Assembly: GCA_027031485.1 (NCBI GenBank)
Contig: JALVQI010000107.1
Span: 1-38,384 of the forward strand
Origin: Candidatus Aminicenantota bacterium
GTDB taxonomy: Bacteria > Acidobacteriota > Aminicenantia > JAMOAD01
Length of the DNA stretch: 38,384 nt
Reading direction: 5' to 3'
Positions 17,988 to 26,228 of this stretch are shown piece by piece (position 1 is the first letter of the stretch; each line of letters opens with the position of its first letter). The translations under genes were made by a program, and so were the position numbers. A model generated the notes under the pieces. It made no database searches, had not been told where the DNA came from, and worked only from the letters and a program-made list of their open reading frames with translations.

Positions 17988-20216
17988 TTAAAAAATTTTT
18001 ATCTCCTCTGAAAGAATAAAATTTGAATACCAATCATAAACAATAGATTTGTATATCTTCGTATCCACTGTCCAATAATTTGGCTTGATTGTTTTTGTTT
18101 CCAGAGGTATTCCTTCTTTACTAAATTTTGTAACCATTAAATATTTATAAGGAAAGAAGGGAAAGAATCTATAGCCTTTCTTCTTCCATATCACAAGGTA
18201 TTCATTGGGAGGTATGGCAATTATACTATTTGTTAAATAGCTTGTCTTGAAAGCTCTTTCCCACTCAATATTTAAATTATTGTCAAATTTTATCAGTCGG
18301 AGTTCTCTTTTTTTTCGGAGAGAGTAGAGAGAGGAGAGATAAGAAAAGAGAAAACCATAACTTGTTTTTACGATTCTCGGGAAACTTTCTACAGCATTTT
18401 CATGCTTTATTTTCTTATGTCTCAAAATATTTCCTCCCTCTCCTATAAGAGTTAACTGAATAAAGGAATCCTTTTTTAAGGGATTTGTACTTTTTAAAAT
18501 AGTTGTTAGAAGAAGATTCTTTTTGCTAATTAATATAGAAGGACCGGGAGATACCACATATCCCTTTTCCCCTACCTCCTTAGTCCACAACTGTTTCCCT
18601 TCCTCATCTATTTTGGAAACACCTGTTCTTATCGGCATCTTTTCCCCTAAGGAAACATAAACAAGAAAATAATTGTTATTCATATCAGCAAAGGTTTTCA
18701 CTATAGAAGATGAAAGACTTTTAAAGGGAAAGCTATTTTCCAGAAGAATTTTTCCCGAAGAGGAAAGAATTCCGAAATAGTTTTTTACTATTAAAGATGT
18801 GGACAAATAACTCCCCCCGACAATAAGATTTCCCTTGTTATCCATTATAATAGACGATATATTTACATTTTTGAATTTATTACTTTTAAAAAATATTTTA
18901 CGAATAACATTTGAATCTCTCTGTTTTTTTAACTCTTCAAGGGAAAGCTTTTTAAAAGGATAAAAACCGTATTTAAAAATGTATATTATGTTTTGATTGG
19001 ACGAATCCTTTTTTGAAATTATCAATTCTCCTTTGAAAGGACTGGAGCCGACAAATTCCTGTTTTCCCAGAATTATTCCTGGATAAAATTTCATCTTTCT
19101 ATGGGAAAAATATTTAAGGGATTTTACACTTTTTTTACTCCATAGGTTTACAAAAATGGAAAGTAGTAAATAAACGATGAAAACACCTATTATTGCAACA
19201 TTTTTAATCTCAAACCTTTTCTTTACTCTTCTCTTCCCTTCGACAAAAATATCATCTAAATTTTTTTTGTTTAACTTTATTAAGTCCTCTCTTAATTCCC
19301 TTACATTCTGGTATCTTTTTTCCTTTCTTTTGTTTGTAGCCTTTTTAATTATTTTATTGAGCTCTTTTTCCACCTCTCGGTTGTTTAATTTGATCTCTTC
19401 AGGTTCTTTAAACATAATCTCTTCAACTACACTCGTAAGTGTATTGCTTTTAATCATTTTTTCTTCTGAGAACATTTCATACAGGATGACCCCAAAGGAG
19501 AAAATATCCGTTCTCTCATCAATCTCTTTTCCCTCCAAAACTTCCGGTGACATATAATTTAAAGTACCTTTGATCTTAATATTTTTCCCCTCGTTTAATG
19601 TTTCCGTAAAGGTTAAAGAACTCGTAATATCCGTAATCTCTGTTTTTATAAATCTTGATACTCCAAAATCTATTATTTTTACCTTTTTATCATGTGTAAT
19701 TAATATATTAGACGGTTTAAGATCCCTATGAATAATCCCCTTGGAATGAATAGCCTCGAGTCCATCGCAGATCTGAATGGCTATATCTATTTTCTCTTTA
19801 AAGGTTAAGGAACCTTCATTAATTATATCTTTTAAAGATTTTCCTTCTATATACTGCATCACCATAAAGCTAATATTATCTTTAACCAAGAAATCATAGA
19901 GAGTACAAACATTCTCATGCTCTATTTGAGCTAATTTAACCGCTTCCTTTTCTATTTTTTTCACACTTGTAGCAATGGGGTTTTTTATTAATTTAATTGC
20001 AACATTTTTTTTCAGTTTTCTATCATAAGCTTTATAGATTACCCCCATTCCACCTTCACCAATTTCAGAAATGATTTTATATCTTTCCGAAATTTTACTA
20101 AAAATCAAAAGATTATCTAAACTGAATGATTCCGTCCTATCACTTATTTTGTTTTTCTCCATCTTTTTTCTTTTTAATAAAAAAATTTTAAAGCATAAAA
20201 AAGAAATAGTCAACAT
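17988..20216 (-). CDS. Membrane Ser/Thr protein kinase with extracytoplasmic propeller-like domain
   Basis: Counted from GTG 20219, the Hanks-type kinase domain spans about 47-315: glycine loop GEGGMG (54-59), Lys76, HRDLKPSN (164-171), DFG (185-187) and SPE (224-226), so it should be active. A transmembrane helix follows at about 341-359. The C-terminal 380 residues contain at least five spaced motifs of the kind LIKFDNNLNIEWERAF and VSKIDEEGKQLWTKEV, typical of beta-propeller blades, presumably a periplasmic sensor. AGGAG precedes both GTG 20219 and ATG 20216; an internal ATG at 20162 would remove a short hydrophobic N-terminus. No cognate phosphatase is seen nearby. Confidence 0.9.
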   Translation of the reverse strand: MLTISFLCFKIFLLKRKKMEKNKISDRTESFSLDNLLIFSKISERYKIISEIGEGGMGVIYKAYDRKLKKNVAIKLIKNPIATSVKKIEKEAVKLAQIEHENVCTLYDFLVKDNISFMVMQYIEGKSLKDIINEGSLTFKEKIDIAIQICDGLEAIHSKGIIHRDLKPSNILITHDKKVKIIDFGVSRFIKTEITDITSSLTFTETLNEGKNIKIKGTLNYMSPEVLEGKEIDERTDIFSFGVILYEMFSEEKMIKSNTLTSVVEEIMFKEPEEIKLNNREVEKELNKIIKKATNKRKEKRYQNVRELREDLIKLNKKNLDDIFVEGKRRVKKRFEIKNVAIIGVFIVYLLLSIFVNLWSKKSVKSLKYFSHRKMKFYPGIILGKQEFVGSSPFKGELIISKKDSSNQNIIYIFKYGFYPFKKLSLEELKKQRDSNVIRKIFFKSNKFKNVNISSIIMDNKGNLIVGGSYLSTSLIVKNYFGILSSSGKILLENSFPFKSLSSSIVKTFADMNNNYFLVYVSLGEKMPIRTGVSKIDEEGKQLWTKEVGEKGYVVSPGPSILISKKNLLLTTILKSTNPLKKDSFIQLTLIGEGGNILRHKKIKHENAVESFPRIVKTSYGFLFSYLSSLYSLRKKRELRLIKFDNNLNIEWERAFKTSYLTNSIIAIPPNEYLVIWKKKGYRFFPFFPYKYLMVTKFSKEGIPLETKTIKPNYWTVDTKIYKSIVYDWYSNFILSEEIKIF

Positions 20217-20219
20217 CAC

Positions 20220-20513
20220 CAGTACTCCTGAAGTTACAATTTAAAAAAGACACATATTGTTACAATAAATTATGTCACATATATAAGAGAGTAAGAAAGA
20301 AGGATAAGTTTTATTTTAAAAAGCCGGGGCTGTTACCCTTACAAAGCTTCTCTTAACCTAAATTTAATACGCTTATTAAACTTCCTTCATTTCCATAATA
20401 TGCGGAAACACAGGTATTTATCCTTAATAACATCATCTTGCCAGCCGTTTTATTTTATTTGTGGGAAAATAAACAAAGCCTTTATTTATTTTTCTCAGGT
20501 GATAAAATATAAA
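20220..20513. other. Divergent intergenic region between kinase and ClC genes
   Basis: This roughly 290-bp region separates divergent genes. The kinase-proximal end holds two short palindromes (20256-20281) and a duplicated octamer. The rest is AT-rich with a short GC patch near 20321-20332. An open frame in phase with the ClC gene begins at 20400, but it lacks a ribosome-binding site and encodes 38 residues with no ClC similarity, so it is probably leader rather than coding. Confidence 0.5.
20256..20281. promoter_or_regulatory. Two adjacent 11-nt palindromes, candidate operators of the kinase gene
   Basis: ATTGTTACAAT (20256-20266) and TATGTCACATA (20271-20281) are each symmetric around one central base, with centres 15 nt apart. 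The octamer GTTACAAT within the first also occurs at 20233-20240. All lie within 65 nt upstream of the kinase start, where a repressor or activator would act. This could be chance in AT-rich DNA. Confidence 0.3.
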
Positions 20514-22529
20514 ATGTTAAAGGATTCGAACTCTGAAGGAAAGTTAAGAGAAAATCTAACTATTGTCTTTATTGCTTCCTTGATAGGAATTTTGGCTGGC
20601 ATAGGAGCCTATGTATTAAAAATAAGTATTAAATTAGTTCATAACCTCTTCTGGGGGAAAACAGAAAGCTTCTTAAAGGTAAGGGGTCACTTTTCTTTTT
20701 TATATATAATATTTGTACCTGCTATTGGGGGATTAATAGTAGGTATCATAATGAAATACTTAGGAAAAGAGGTTAAGGGACATGGGATGGCCTCTGTTAT
20801 AGAATCTATATTTTTTAAAGGTGGCTTTATAAGAAAAAGAGTCGGAGCTTTAAAGATAATAACAGCGGCTTTTACAATAGGAACAGGAGGTTCTGTCGGA
20901 AAGGAGGATCCTGTGATTCAAATAGGTTCTTCCATAGGTTCTTTTGTTGGTCAAATATTTCATATGTCAGAAAAGAAGTTAAGAACCCTTGTTGCCTGTG
21001 GTGCTGCAGCCGGCCTTGCCGCTGCTTTTAATGCTCCGATGGCAGGTGCAATGTTTTCAGTTGAAATAATTTTGGGAGATTTTGGAATATCAGGCTTTAT
21101 GCCCATAATTGTAGCCTCCGTTATGGGAGTGACAACAAGTCACTTTATTGAAGGTGATTTTTCGGAATTTGTATTGCCGCTCTATCAATTTAATAATCCT
21201 GTTGAACTTTTAAATTACTTTATACTGGGTATTTTTACAGGTATACTGGGTGTACTTTTTATCAAAACTCTCTATGCAACAGAAAAATGGTGGCAAAATT
21301 TAAAAACTCCGGAATTCTTAAAACCTGCGATGGGCGGACTTATAGTCGGGTTAAGCGGATTTTTTGTTCCAAATATTTTTGGACAGGGCTTTGATTCCAT
21401 AGGTTTAAGTCTGAATAATAAAATAGGATTCGAGCTTCTTGTGATAATCATATTATTAAAAATATTTGCAACCTCTGTAACAATAGGTTCGGGAGGAGTT
21501 GGAGGAGTTTTTGTGCCTTCAATGTACATAGGAGCTATGGCAGGACTTTTGACAGGTAAACTTTCTCATTTGCTCTTTCCAGACATAGTTGTTTATCCGG
21601 GAGTTTACGCAATAGCCGGAATGGGAGCGGGAATCGCTGCGGCAACCCATGCACCGATAACAGCCATCCTCTTAATTTTCGAATTGACTAAAGACTACAA
21701 TATAATACTCCCTCTTATGTTTGCCACCATAATAAGTTCAACAATTTCCTCTTCTATTTTTGATTATTCTATTTACACTCTGGGTCTCAAACTAAAAGGG
21801 ATAATATTAAAAGACGGACACGATGTGAATTTACTGAGTTCAATTAATGTGGAAACAATAATATCAAAAGATTATATAAAAATTTATAAGGGAACTTCAC
21901 TTACAAAGATAATGGATATTGTTTTTAAAAAAGGAGGACAGTTTTTTCATGTTGTTGATAAAGACGGAAGATATATTGGAAGTTTTTCTTTAAATCAGTT
22001 GAAGGATATCCTGTTAGAACAGGAAACTCTCAGCAACTTAATCGTAGCAGAGGATATAGCCTACCCTCTAAAAACAGTCTCGGAAAATGATAATCTTGAG
22101 AAAGTTATGGATATCTTTGGTTCGACAGAAGAGGATGAGCTTCCGGTAATTGATAAAGAGGGAAAAATAAAGGGGGTGGTATTGAGAAGAAATCTGATTA
22201 AAGTATACAACAATGAAATTAAAAAAAGAGAGGTAACAAATAGAATTCTTTCCAAATTGAAATTTACTCCGGAAACGGGAAAAATAGAAATAGACAGAGG
22301 ATATGTAATAACTGAGTTCCCCGCTCCTTCACACTTTATAGGGAAAACAATCGCAGAACTTAAGCTAAGGAACAAATATGGAATAGAAGTACTACTCATA
22401 AAGAAAAAACCTCCTGAAGAAAATATACCTTTCCCATCTGCAAATTACAAATTCACTGAGGGGGATAGCTTTATAGCCAGCGGAAAGAAGTCTTCAATCG
22501 AAAGGTTAGAGAAAATAATTAATATTTGA
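20514..22529 (+). CDS. ClC-family chloride channel/antiporter with CBS pair and TrkA_C domain
   Basis: The transmembrane ClC core covers roughly the first 420 residues, with GHGMASVIE in place of the GSGIP loop, GSVGKEDPVIQIG (the gating-glutamate loop, usually GREGP) and GGVFVPSMYIGA (GxFxP). Two CBS domains follow (VETIISKDYIKIYKGTSLTKI... and AEDIAYPLKTVSENDNLEKV...). A C-terminal TrkA_C domain (YVITEFPAPSHFIGKTIAELKL... to the end) probably binds a nucleotide ligand. I chose ATG 20514, just before the first membrane segment, with AGGTGA upstream; an open frame extends back to 20400. The gating glutamate is kept, but the following Gly is Asp, which is unusual. Confidence 0.88.
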   Translation: MLKDSNSEGKLRENLTIVFIASLIGILAGIGAYVLKISIKLVHNLFWGKTESFLKVRGHFSFLYIIFVPAIGGLIVGIIMKYLGKEVKGHGMASVIESIFFKGGFIRKRVGALKIITAAFTIGTGGSVGKEDPVIQIGSSIGSFVGQIFHMSEKKLRTLVACGAAAGLAAAFNAPMAGAMFSVEIILGDFGISGFMPIIVASVMGVTTSHFIEGDFSEFVLPLYQFNNPVELLNYFILGIFTGILGVLFIKTLYATEKWWQNLKTPEFLKPAMGGLIVGLSGFFVPNIFGQGFDSIGLSLNNKIGFELLVIIILLKIFATSVTIGSGGVGGVFVPSMYIGAMAGLLTGKLSHLLFPDIVVYPGVYAIAGMGAGIAAATHAPITAILLIFELTKDYNIILPLMFATIISSTISSSIFDYSIYTLGLKLKGIILKDGHDVNLLSSINVETIISKDYIKIYKGTSLTKIMDIVFKKGGQFFHVVDKDGRYIGSFSLNQLKDILLEQETLSNLIVAEDIAYPLKTVSENDNLEKVMDIFGSTEEDELPVIDKEGKIKGVVLRRNLIKVYNNEIKKREVTNRILSKLKFTPETGKIEIDRGYVITEFPAPSHFIGKTIAELKLRNKYGIEVLLIKKKPPEENIPFPSANYKFTEGDSFIASGKKSSIERLEKIINI

Positions 22530-22554
22530 AAAATTTCTATTATTGTTTTAAAAT
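22526..22554 (+). promoter_or_regulatory. Candidate promoter of cheX and downstream genes
   Basis: TTGAAA (22526-22531, overlapping the ClC stop codon) and TAAAAT (22549-22554) each match the consensus at five of six positions and are spaced by 17 bp. The cheX ATG is at 22581. This suggests that cheX to the PII-like gene can be expressed separately from the channel gene. Confidence 0.55.
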
Positions 22555-22580
22555 AGAAAGTAAACATTTCGGAGGGAAAT

Positions 22581-23045
22581 ATGGATGTTAGATATATAAA
22601 TCCTTTTGTTGAATCTGTCATAGAGAATTTCAAACAATTTACAGGAATAACTCCCCAGAAAAAAGGTATCTCTGTGTTTAAGGATGAAAGTCCGAAAACC
22701 GAGATATCAGCGGTAATCGGTGTGACAGGAAGCTTATCCGGATCCGCGGTTATTTCTTTTCCGGAAAGTATAGCTCTAAAGGTTGCATCCTCCATGTTAA
22801 TGGATGAAAAAACAGATATAAACGATGAAGTTAAAGATGCGATAGGGGAGTTCGCAAACATAGCTATAGGAAAAGCGAGAAACACAATTGTTGATAGTGG
22901 TGCCAATATTAAAATTTCCCCTCCTACTATAATTGTTGGTAGAGATCATAAAGTTTTTTTCCCTCCGAATATACCGGTCCTGGAGGTAATATTTTCATCG
23001 GAGATGGGAGACTTTTACATATTAGTGGGGTTAAAAGAAAAATAA
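22581..23045 (+). CDS. cheX: CheX-like CheY-phosphate phosphatase
   Basis: CheX proteins dephosphorylate CheY-P or related response regulators. The 154-residue product has the CheX fold pattern (ISAVIGVTGSLSGSAVISFPESIALKVAS) and the catalytic helix with E90 and N93 in GEFANIAIGKARN. It ends with strands including ISPPTIIVGRDHKVFFPP. The length is typical. GGAGG lies close to the ATG. No other chemotaxis or flagellar gene occurs in the window, so its partner regulator is unknown. The next gene begins 1 nt after its stop. Confidence 0.9.
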   Translation: MDVRYINPFVESVIENFKQFTGITPQKKGISVFKDESPKTEISAVIGVTGSLSGSAVISFPESIALKVASSMLMDEKTDINDEVKDAIGEFANIAIGKARNTIVDSGANIKISPPTIIVGRDHKVFFPPNIPVLEVIFSSEMGDFYILVGLKEK

Positions 23046-23046
23046 A

Positions 23047-23754
23047 ATGGGAAAATTTAAAGAGACTAAAGAAAAGTATCTTGAATTAAAAGATCTATTT
23101 TTAAAGGGGAAACTTTCAAAAGAAGAGTTTAAAGCAGAACTTCACAAACTTATTATAGAGGATGAGAAAGGAGTAAAATGGAGCATAGGTGAAAAGAGTG
23201 GAAAATGGTATTTTCTTGAAAATGGAAAATGGATTGAAGGAACCCCCGAAGAGGAGAAATACATAGAATGTCCTCAATGCGGTTTTCAAAATCCACCCGG
23301 ATCAAAAGTGTGTGCAAAATGTGGTTATCTGCTTGATAAAAAAGAATTAAGATGCCCGAACTGCAAATCAATAGTAAAATCTAATTATAATTATTGTCCC
23401 TATTGCGGTTATCAGATAGGTAAAAGGACTTTGAAAAACACAAAAACCCTGGAAATAATTTCTCTTTCTTTTAAATCTTTTTTTGTTTTTTTCGGAGGAA
23501 TAGGAATTTTTTTAGGTATAATACTTGGAGCTTATGTTGGAGTTAGTTATGTTAACTTCCCCTTTTTAAACAGTCTTCCCTCTTTTTTTACCACTGTAAG
23601 ACATGGTTTAAAAGGGGGAATGCTATATGGAATTCTTGGTGCGCTTATAGGATTTATAATAATTGGAATATCGGGGATTATAATAGCAGCGATTTACAAT
23701 TTTTTGAGTTTTCTGTTTAGGGGAATAAGTTTAAGGATAAAAGATCAAACATGA
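23047..23754 (+). CDS. Zinc-ribbon membrane protein of unknown function
   Basis: The N-terminal part (1-40) is a charged helical segment reminiscent of short SHOCT-like domains (LKDLFLKGKLSKEEFKAEL). A Trp-rich stretch follows (KWSIGEKSGKWYFLENGKW). Two double-CxxC zinc ribbons lie at about 76-120 (CPQCGF...CAKCGY and CPNCKS...CPYCGY). The C-terminal third has two hydrophobic segments separated by a loop, so the zinc part probably faces the cytoplasm. I cannot name a family. It overlaps the EIIA-like gene by 4 nt, so co-translation is likely. Confidence 0.8.
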   Translation: MGKFKETKEKYLELKDLFLKGKLSKEEFKAELHKLIIEDEKGVKWSIGEKSGKWYFLENGKWIEGTPEEEKYIECPQCGFQNPPGSKVCAKCGYLLDKKELRCPNCKSIVKSNYNYCPYCGYQIGKRTLKNTKTLEIISLSFKSFFVFFGGIGIFLGIILGAYVGVSYVNFPFLNSLPSFFTTVRHGLKGGMLYGILGALIGFIIIGISGIIIAAIYNFLSFLFRGISLRIKDQT

Positions 23755-24206
23755 AGATTTCCGAGCTTCTTACAGTGGATTCAATCTTCATACTCAATGT
23801 TAATAATAAGGAAGAACTCTTTGAGGAAATTTCAAAAATCTTTTCCGAAAAAGCAGAAGAAACCACAAAGGAAGAAATTTTTGATCTTATCAAAAAAAGA
23901 GAAAATCTTGATTCAACCTATGCTGGTAAAAAGACTGCAATCCCTCATATAAAATATGAAAAGATAGAGAGATTCTACATACTTTTATTTTTGTTGAAAA
24001 AAGAGATCAATTACCATGAAGAAAAAAAAGTGAAAAATGTTTTTTTTATCGCGGGACCTGATAAAAATTACTCTTTACATCTGATGGTTCTTTCAAGGAT
24101 AGCAAGAATGCTAAAAGAAACTGATATTTCGGAAAAAATAACAGACGAGAGGAATAAGGAGAAAATTTTAAATCTCATAAAAGAAGCAGAAAAAAGAATA
24201 ATATGA
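23751..24206 (+). CDS. PTS EIIA(Ntr/fructose)-type domain protein
   Basis: The 151-residue protein matches the EIIA type 2 fold: N-terminal ISELLTVDSIFILNVNNKEELFEEI, then a loop with the phosphorylatable histidine (TAIPH, H66), then SLHLMVLSRIARML near residue 115. It stands alone without EIIB or EIIC and no PTS sugar transporter is nearby, which fits a regulatory PtsN role rather than sugar uptake. The C-terminal half is more divergent than in E. coli PtsN. It overlaps both neighbours by 4 nt. Confidence 0.85.
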   Translation: MKISELLTVDSIFILNVNNKEELFEEISKIFSEKAEETTKEEIFDLIKKRENLDSTYAGKKTAIPHIKYEKIERFYILLFLLKKEINYHEEKKVKNVFFIAGPDKNYSLHLMVLSRIARMLKETDISEKITDERNKEKILNLIKEAEKRII

Positions 24207-24544
24207 AACTGATGGTTTTTGTTCTAAATCAGGAGGAAAAGTTAGAGGAGGTATTAGAGGGCTTTCTTGAAATCGGAATCAAGGGTGCCACAGTTCTTGA
24301 AAGTGTGGGAATGGGAAAAATTATTTCAAGTGATATTCCAATTTTTGCAGGTTTGCGAGAACTCTTTGTTTCTGCAAGTCCTCATAATAGAACAATCTTT
24401 TCTGTTATTGAAGATTCTCAGGTTGATGAGATTATACATATAATAGATAAAATAATGGGAGGAATTAAAAAAGAACCGGGAAAGGGCGTTATTTTTTTTC
24501 TTGATGTTTTTAAGTTTGTAGGAGCAGAAGAAAGTCTAAAATAG
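24203..24544 (+). CDS. PII-like signalling protein
   Basis: The 113-residue protein is the size of PII proteins and follows their ferredoxin-like pattern. EVLEGFLEIGIKGATVLESVGMG corresponds to the first helix and strand running into the T-loop. EPGKGVIFFLDV resembles the B-loop region (canonically ExGDGKIF). The T-loop is changed and lacks the usual uridylylated tyrosine context, so it is probably a PII-like member rather than GlnB/GlnK. The adjacent EIIA-like gene, and the ClC gene further upstream, suggest control of ion transport; this is an inference. It converges on ffh with a 2-nt gap. Confidence 0.7.
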   Translation: MKLMVFVLNQEEKLEEVLEGFLEIGIKGATVLESVGMGKIISSDIPIFAGLRELFVSASPHNRTIFSVIEDSQVDEIIHIIDKIMGGIKKEPGKGVIFFLDVFKFVGAEESLK

Positions 24545-24546
24545 AG

Positions 24547-25857
24547 TTACATAAAATTAAGAAATTTTCTGAAAAAACCTTTTTTGACAAGTTTTTTCAT
24601 TTCCCTGTACTGCTTCAAAAGTTGATTTACTTCTGACACAGGTCTGCCACTTCCCTTTGCTATTCTCAATCTTCTTTTTCCGTTCAAAATAACCGGATTT
24701 TCCCTCTCCTCCTTTGTCATAGAGAGAAGAATTGCCTCCAAATGAACAATCTTTTTATCATCAAGAGCCATCTTATTAATTTTCCCGAGGCCTCCCAAAT
24801 TGGGTAAATGTGAAATGATATCAGAAAGAGAGCCCATCTTTCTTATCTGTTTTAAATTGGATAAAAAATCATTTAGGGTAAACTCCTTTTTTGCAAGCCT
24901 TTTTGCAAGCCTTTCCGCTTCCTTTTCATCGATAGCTTCCTGAGCTTTTTCAACAAGGGATACAATGTCTCCCATTCCGAGAATTCTGGAGGCAAGTCTT
25001 TCCGGATGAAAAGGTTCAAGTTTATCATACTTCTCGCCAATTCCGATAAATTTAATGGGTTTGCCCGTAATATATTTTATAGAAAGAGCCGCTCCTCCCC
25101 TTGAGTCTGCATCCAGTTTTGTTAAAACAATAGAATCAAAATCAATTTCATCCAAAAATGCTTTTGCACTCTTGACTGCATCCGCCCCTGTCATGGAGTC
25201 TGCAACATAGATCGTTTCAAAAGGTTGTAAAACCTCTTTTACCTCCCTTAACTCATCCATAAGTTCATTATCAACATGCAATCTTCCGGCTGTATCCACT
25301 ATAATCGGATGATATCCTTTATTTTTAACCTCTTTCTCTATTTCACCAACAGCCTCTTTTACAGTTCCGGAATTAATTTTAAGAAAGTTAACACCAACCT
25401 CTTCAGCGATTATTTCAAGCTGCTCCTGGGCAGCGGGTCTTTTAAGGTCTATTGAAACCAACAAAGGGTAAAACCCTTTTTTCTTTAAAAATAAAGCAAG
25501 TTTACCGGCTGTGGTTGTCTTACCTGTTCCCTGCAATCCGACTAACATCAAATAAGATGGTATTTTTGAAGGAATCTTCAGAGGAACATTCTTTTCCCCT
25601 AATATTGCTGTTAACTCATCGTTAAAGATTTTTACAAACTGCTGTCCCGGTAATACAGTTGTTAAAACCTTTTCACCAAGAGCTTTTTCCTTAACACGGG
25701 AAATGAATTCTTTCACAACTTTATAGTTGACATCTGCCGAAAGTAGGGCTAACTTTACATCCCTTAAAGCCTTTTCAATATTCTTTTCGGTTATGGAACC
25801 TTCCCCTTTTAAATACTTAATAGCCCCCTGAATCTTTTCCGATACAAGATCTAACAT
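24547..25857 (-). CDS. ffh: Signal recognition particle GTPase Ffh
   Basis: Ffh binds signal sequences and the SRP RNA and targets membrane proteins to the translocon. The N domain covers about 1-95. The G domain carries GLQGTGKT (107-114), VDTAGR and TKLDADSRGG. The M domain (about 300-436) is methionine-poor but keeps KGSGRPVSEVNQLLKQYREM, the RNA-binding motif. Its length of 436 is typical. It lies 27 nt downstream of rpmB and is the last gene of the long minus-strand series. Confidence 0.97.
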   Translation of the reverse strand: MLDLVSEKIQGAIKYLKGEGSITEKNIEKALRDVKLALLSADVNYKVVKEFISRVKEKALGEKVLTTVLPGQQFVKIFNDELTAILGEKNVPLKIPSKIPSYLMLVGLQGTGKTTTAGKLALFLKKKGFYPLLVSIDLKRPAAQEQLEIIAEEVGVNFLKINSGTVKEAVGEIEKEVKNKGYHPIIVDTAGRLHVDNELMDELREVKEVLQPFETIYVADSMTGADAVKSAKAFLDEIDFDSIVLTKLDADSRGGAALSIKYITGKPIKFIGIGEKYDKLEPFHPERLASRILGMGDIVSLVEKAQEAIDEKEAERLAKRLAKKEFTLNDFLSNLKQIRKMGSLSDIISHLPNLGGLGKINKMALDDKKIVHLEAILLSMTKEERENPVILNGKRRLRIAKGSGRPVSEVNQLLKQYREMKKLVKKGFFRKFLNFM

Positions 25858-25884
25858 TTTATAAAAAATTTACTCAGTATTTTT

Positions 25885-26124
25885 CTATGCTTCCTGTGCA
25901 GTTTCTACCTCTTCCACCTTTGGTTTCGGGAAATTTACCACTTTTTGAATTTTCCCTTCCTTGATACACTGGGTACATACCCATACTCTCTTAGGACCTG
26001 ATTCTGTCATAATTTTTACCTTTTGCAAGTTCGGTACCCATCTTCTCTTTGTAGCTTTATGAGAATGGGACACATTGTTCCCTGTCATAGGTCCTTTACC
26101 GCAAATATAACATCTTTTTGCCAT
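25885..26124 (-). CDS. rpmB: 50S ribosomal protein L28, zinc-binding form
   Basis: The protein starts MAKRCYICGKGPMTGNNVSHSH and keeps RRWVPNLQ, the L28 hallmark. Two CxxC pairs (CYIC near the N-terminus and CTQC near residue 51) mark the zinc-binding type. A short acidic C-terminal tail follows the conserved part. AGGAGG precedes the ATG, and the ribosome-binding site begins only a few nt after the 3' end of tRNA-Ala, so tRNA 3' processing would leave a leader of about 17 nt. Confidence 0.96.
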   Translation of the reverse strand: MAKRCYICGKGPMTGNNVSHSHKATKRRWVPNLQKVKIMTESGPKRVWVCTQCIKEGKIQKVVNFPKPKVEEVETAQEA

Positions 26125-26141
26125 TTTTTCCTCCTAAATTC

Positions 26142-26214
26142 TGGAGCTGAGGGGGCTCGAACCCCCGACCTCATGACTGCCAGTCATGCGCTCTCCCAGC
26201 TGAGCTACAGCCCC
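26142..26214 (-). tRNA. tRNA-Ala (anticodon GGC)
   Basis: The 73-nt minus-strand sequence folds into a complete cloverleaf. The acceptor stem GGGGCTG/CAGCTCC contains the G3-U70 wobble, the alanine identity element. The D arm is GCTC..GAGC, and the anticodon stem CATGA/TCATG encloses a loop with GGC at positions 34-36. The T arm has TTCGAGC and the discriminator base is A. The 3' CCA is not encoded. Confidence 0.96.
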
Positions 26215-26228
26215 ATAAATAAAAATAA

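Noticed and set aside
20400-20513. N-terminal extension of the ClC gene (38 codons)
   Set aside because: No ribosome-binding site precedes 20400 and the sequence has no ClC similarity; the ATG at 20514 lies just before the first membrane helix.
22534-22559. 8-bp AT-only hairpin between the ClC gene and cheX as a terminator
   Set aside because: It has no GC pairs to speak of, a 10-nt loop and no T-run, and it coincides with a better promoter reading for cheX.
24571-24598. GAAAAAAC / GTTTTTTC dyad at the convergent ffh/PII-like ends as a bidirectional terminator
   Set aside because: It lies inside the ffh coding sequence, is nearly all A/T with a 12-nt loop, and could arise from lysine and phenylalanine codons.
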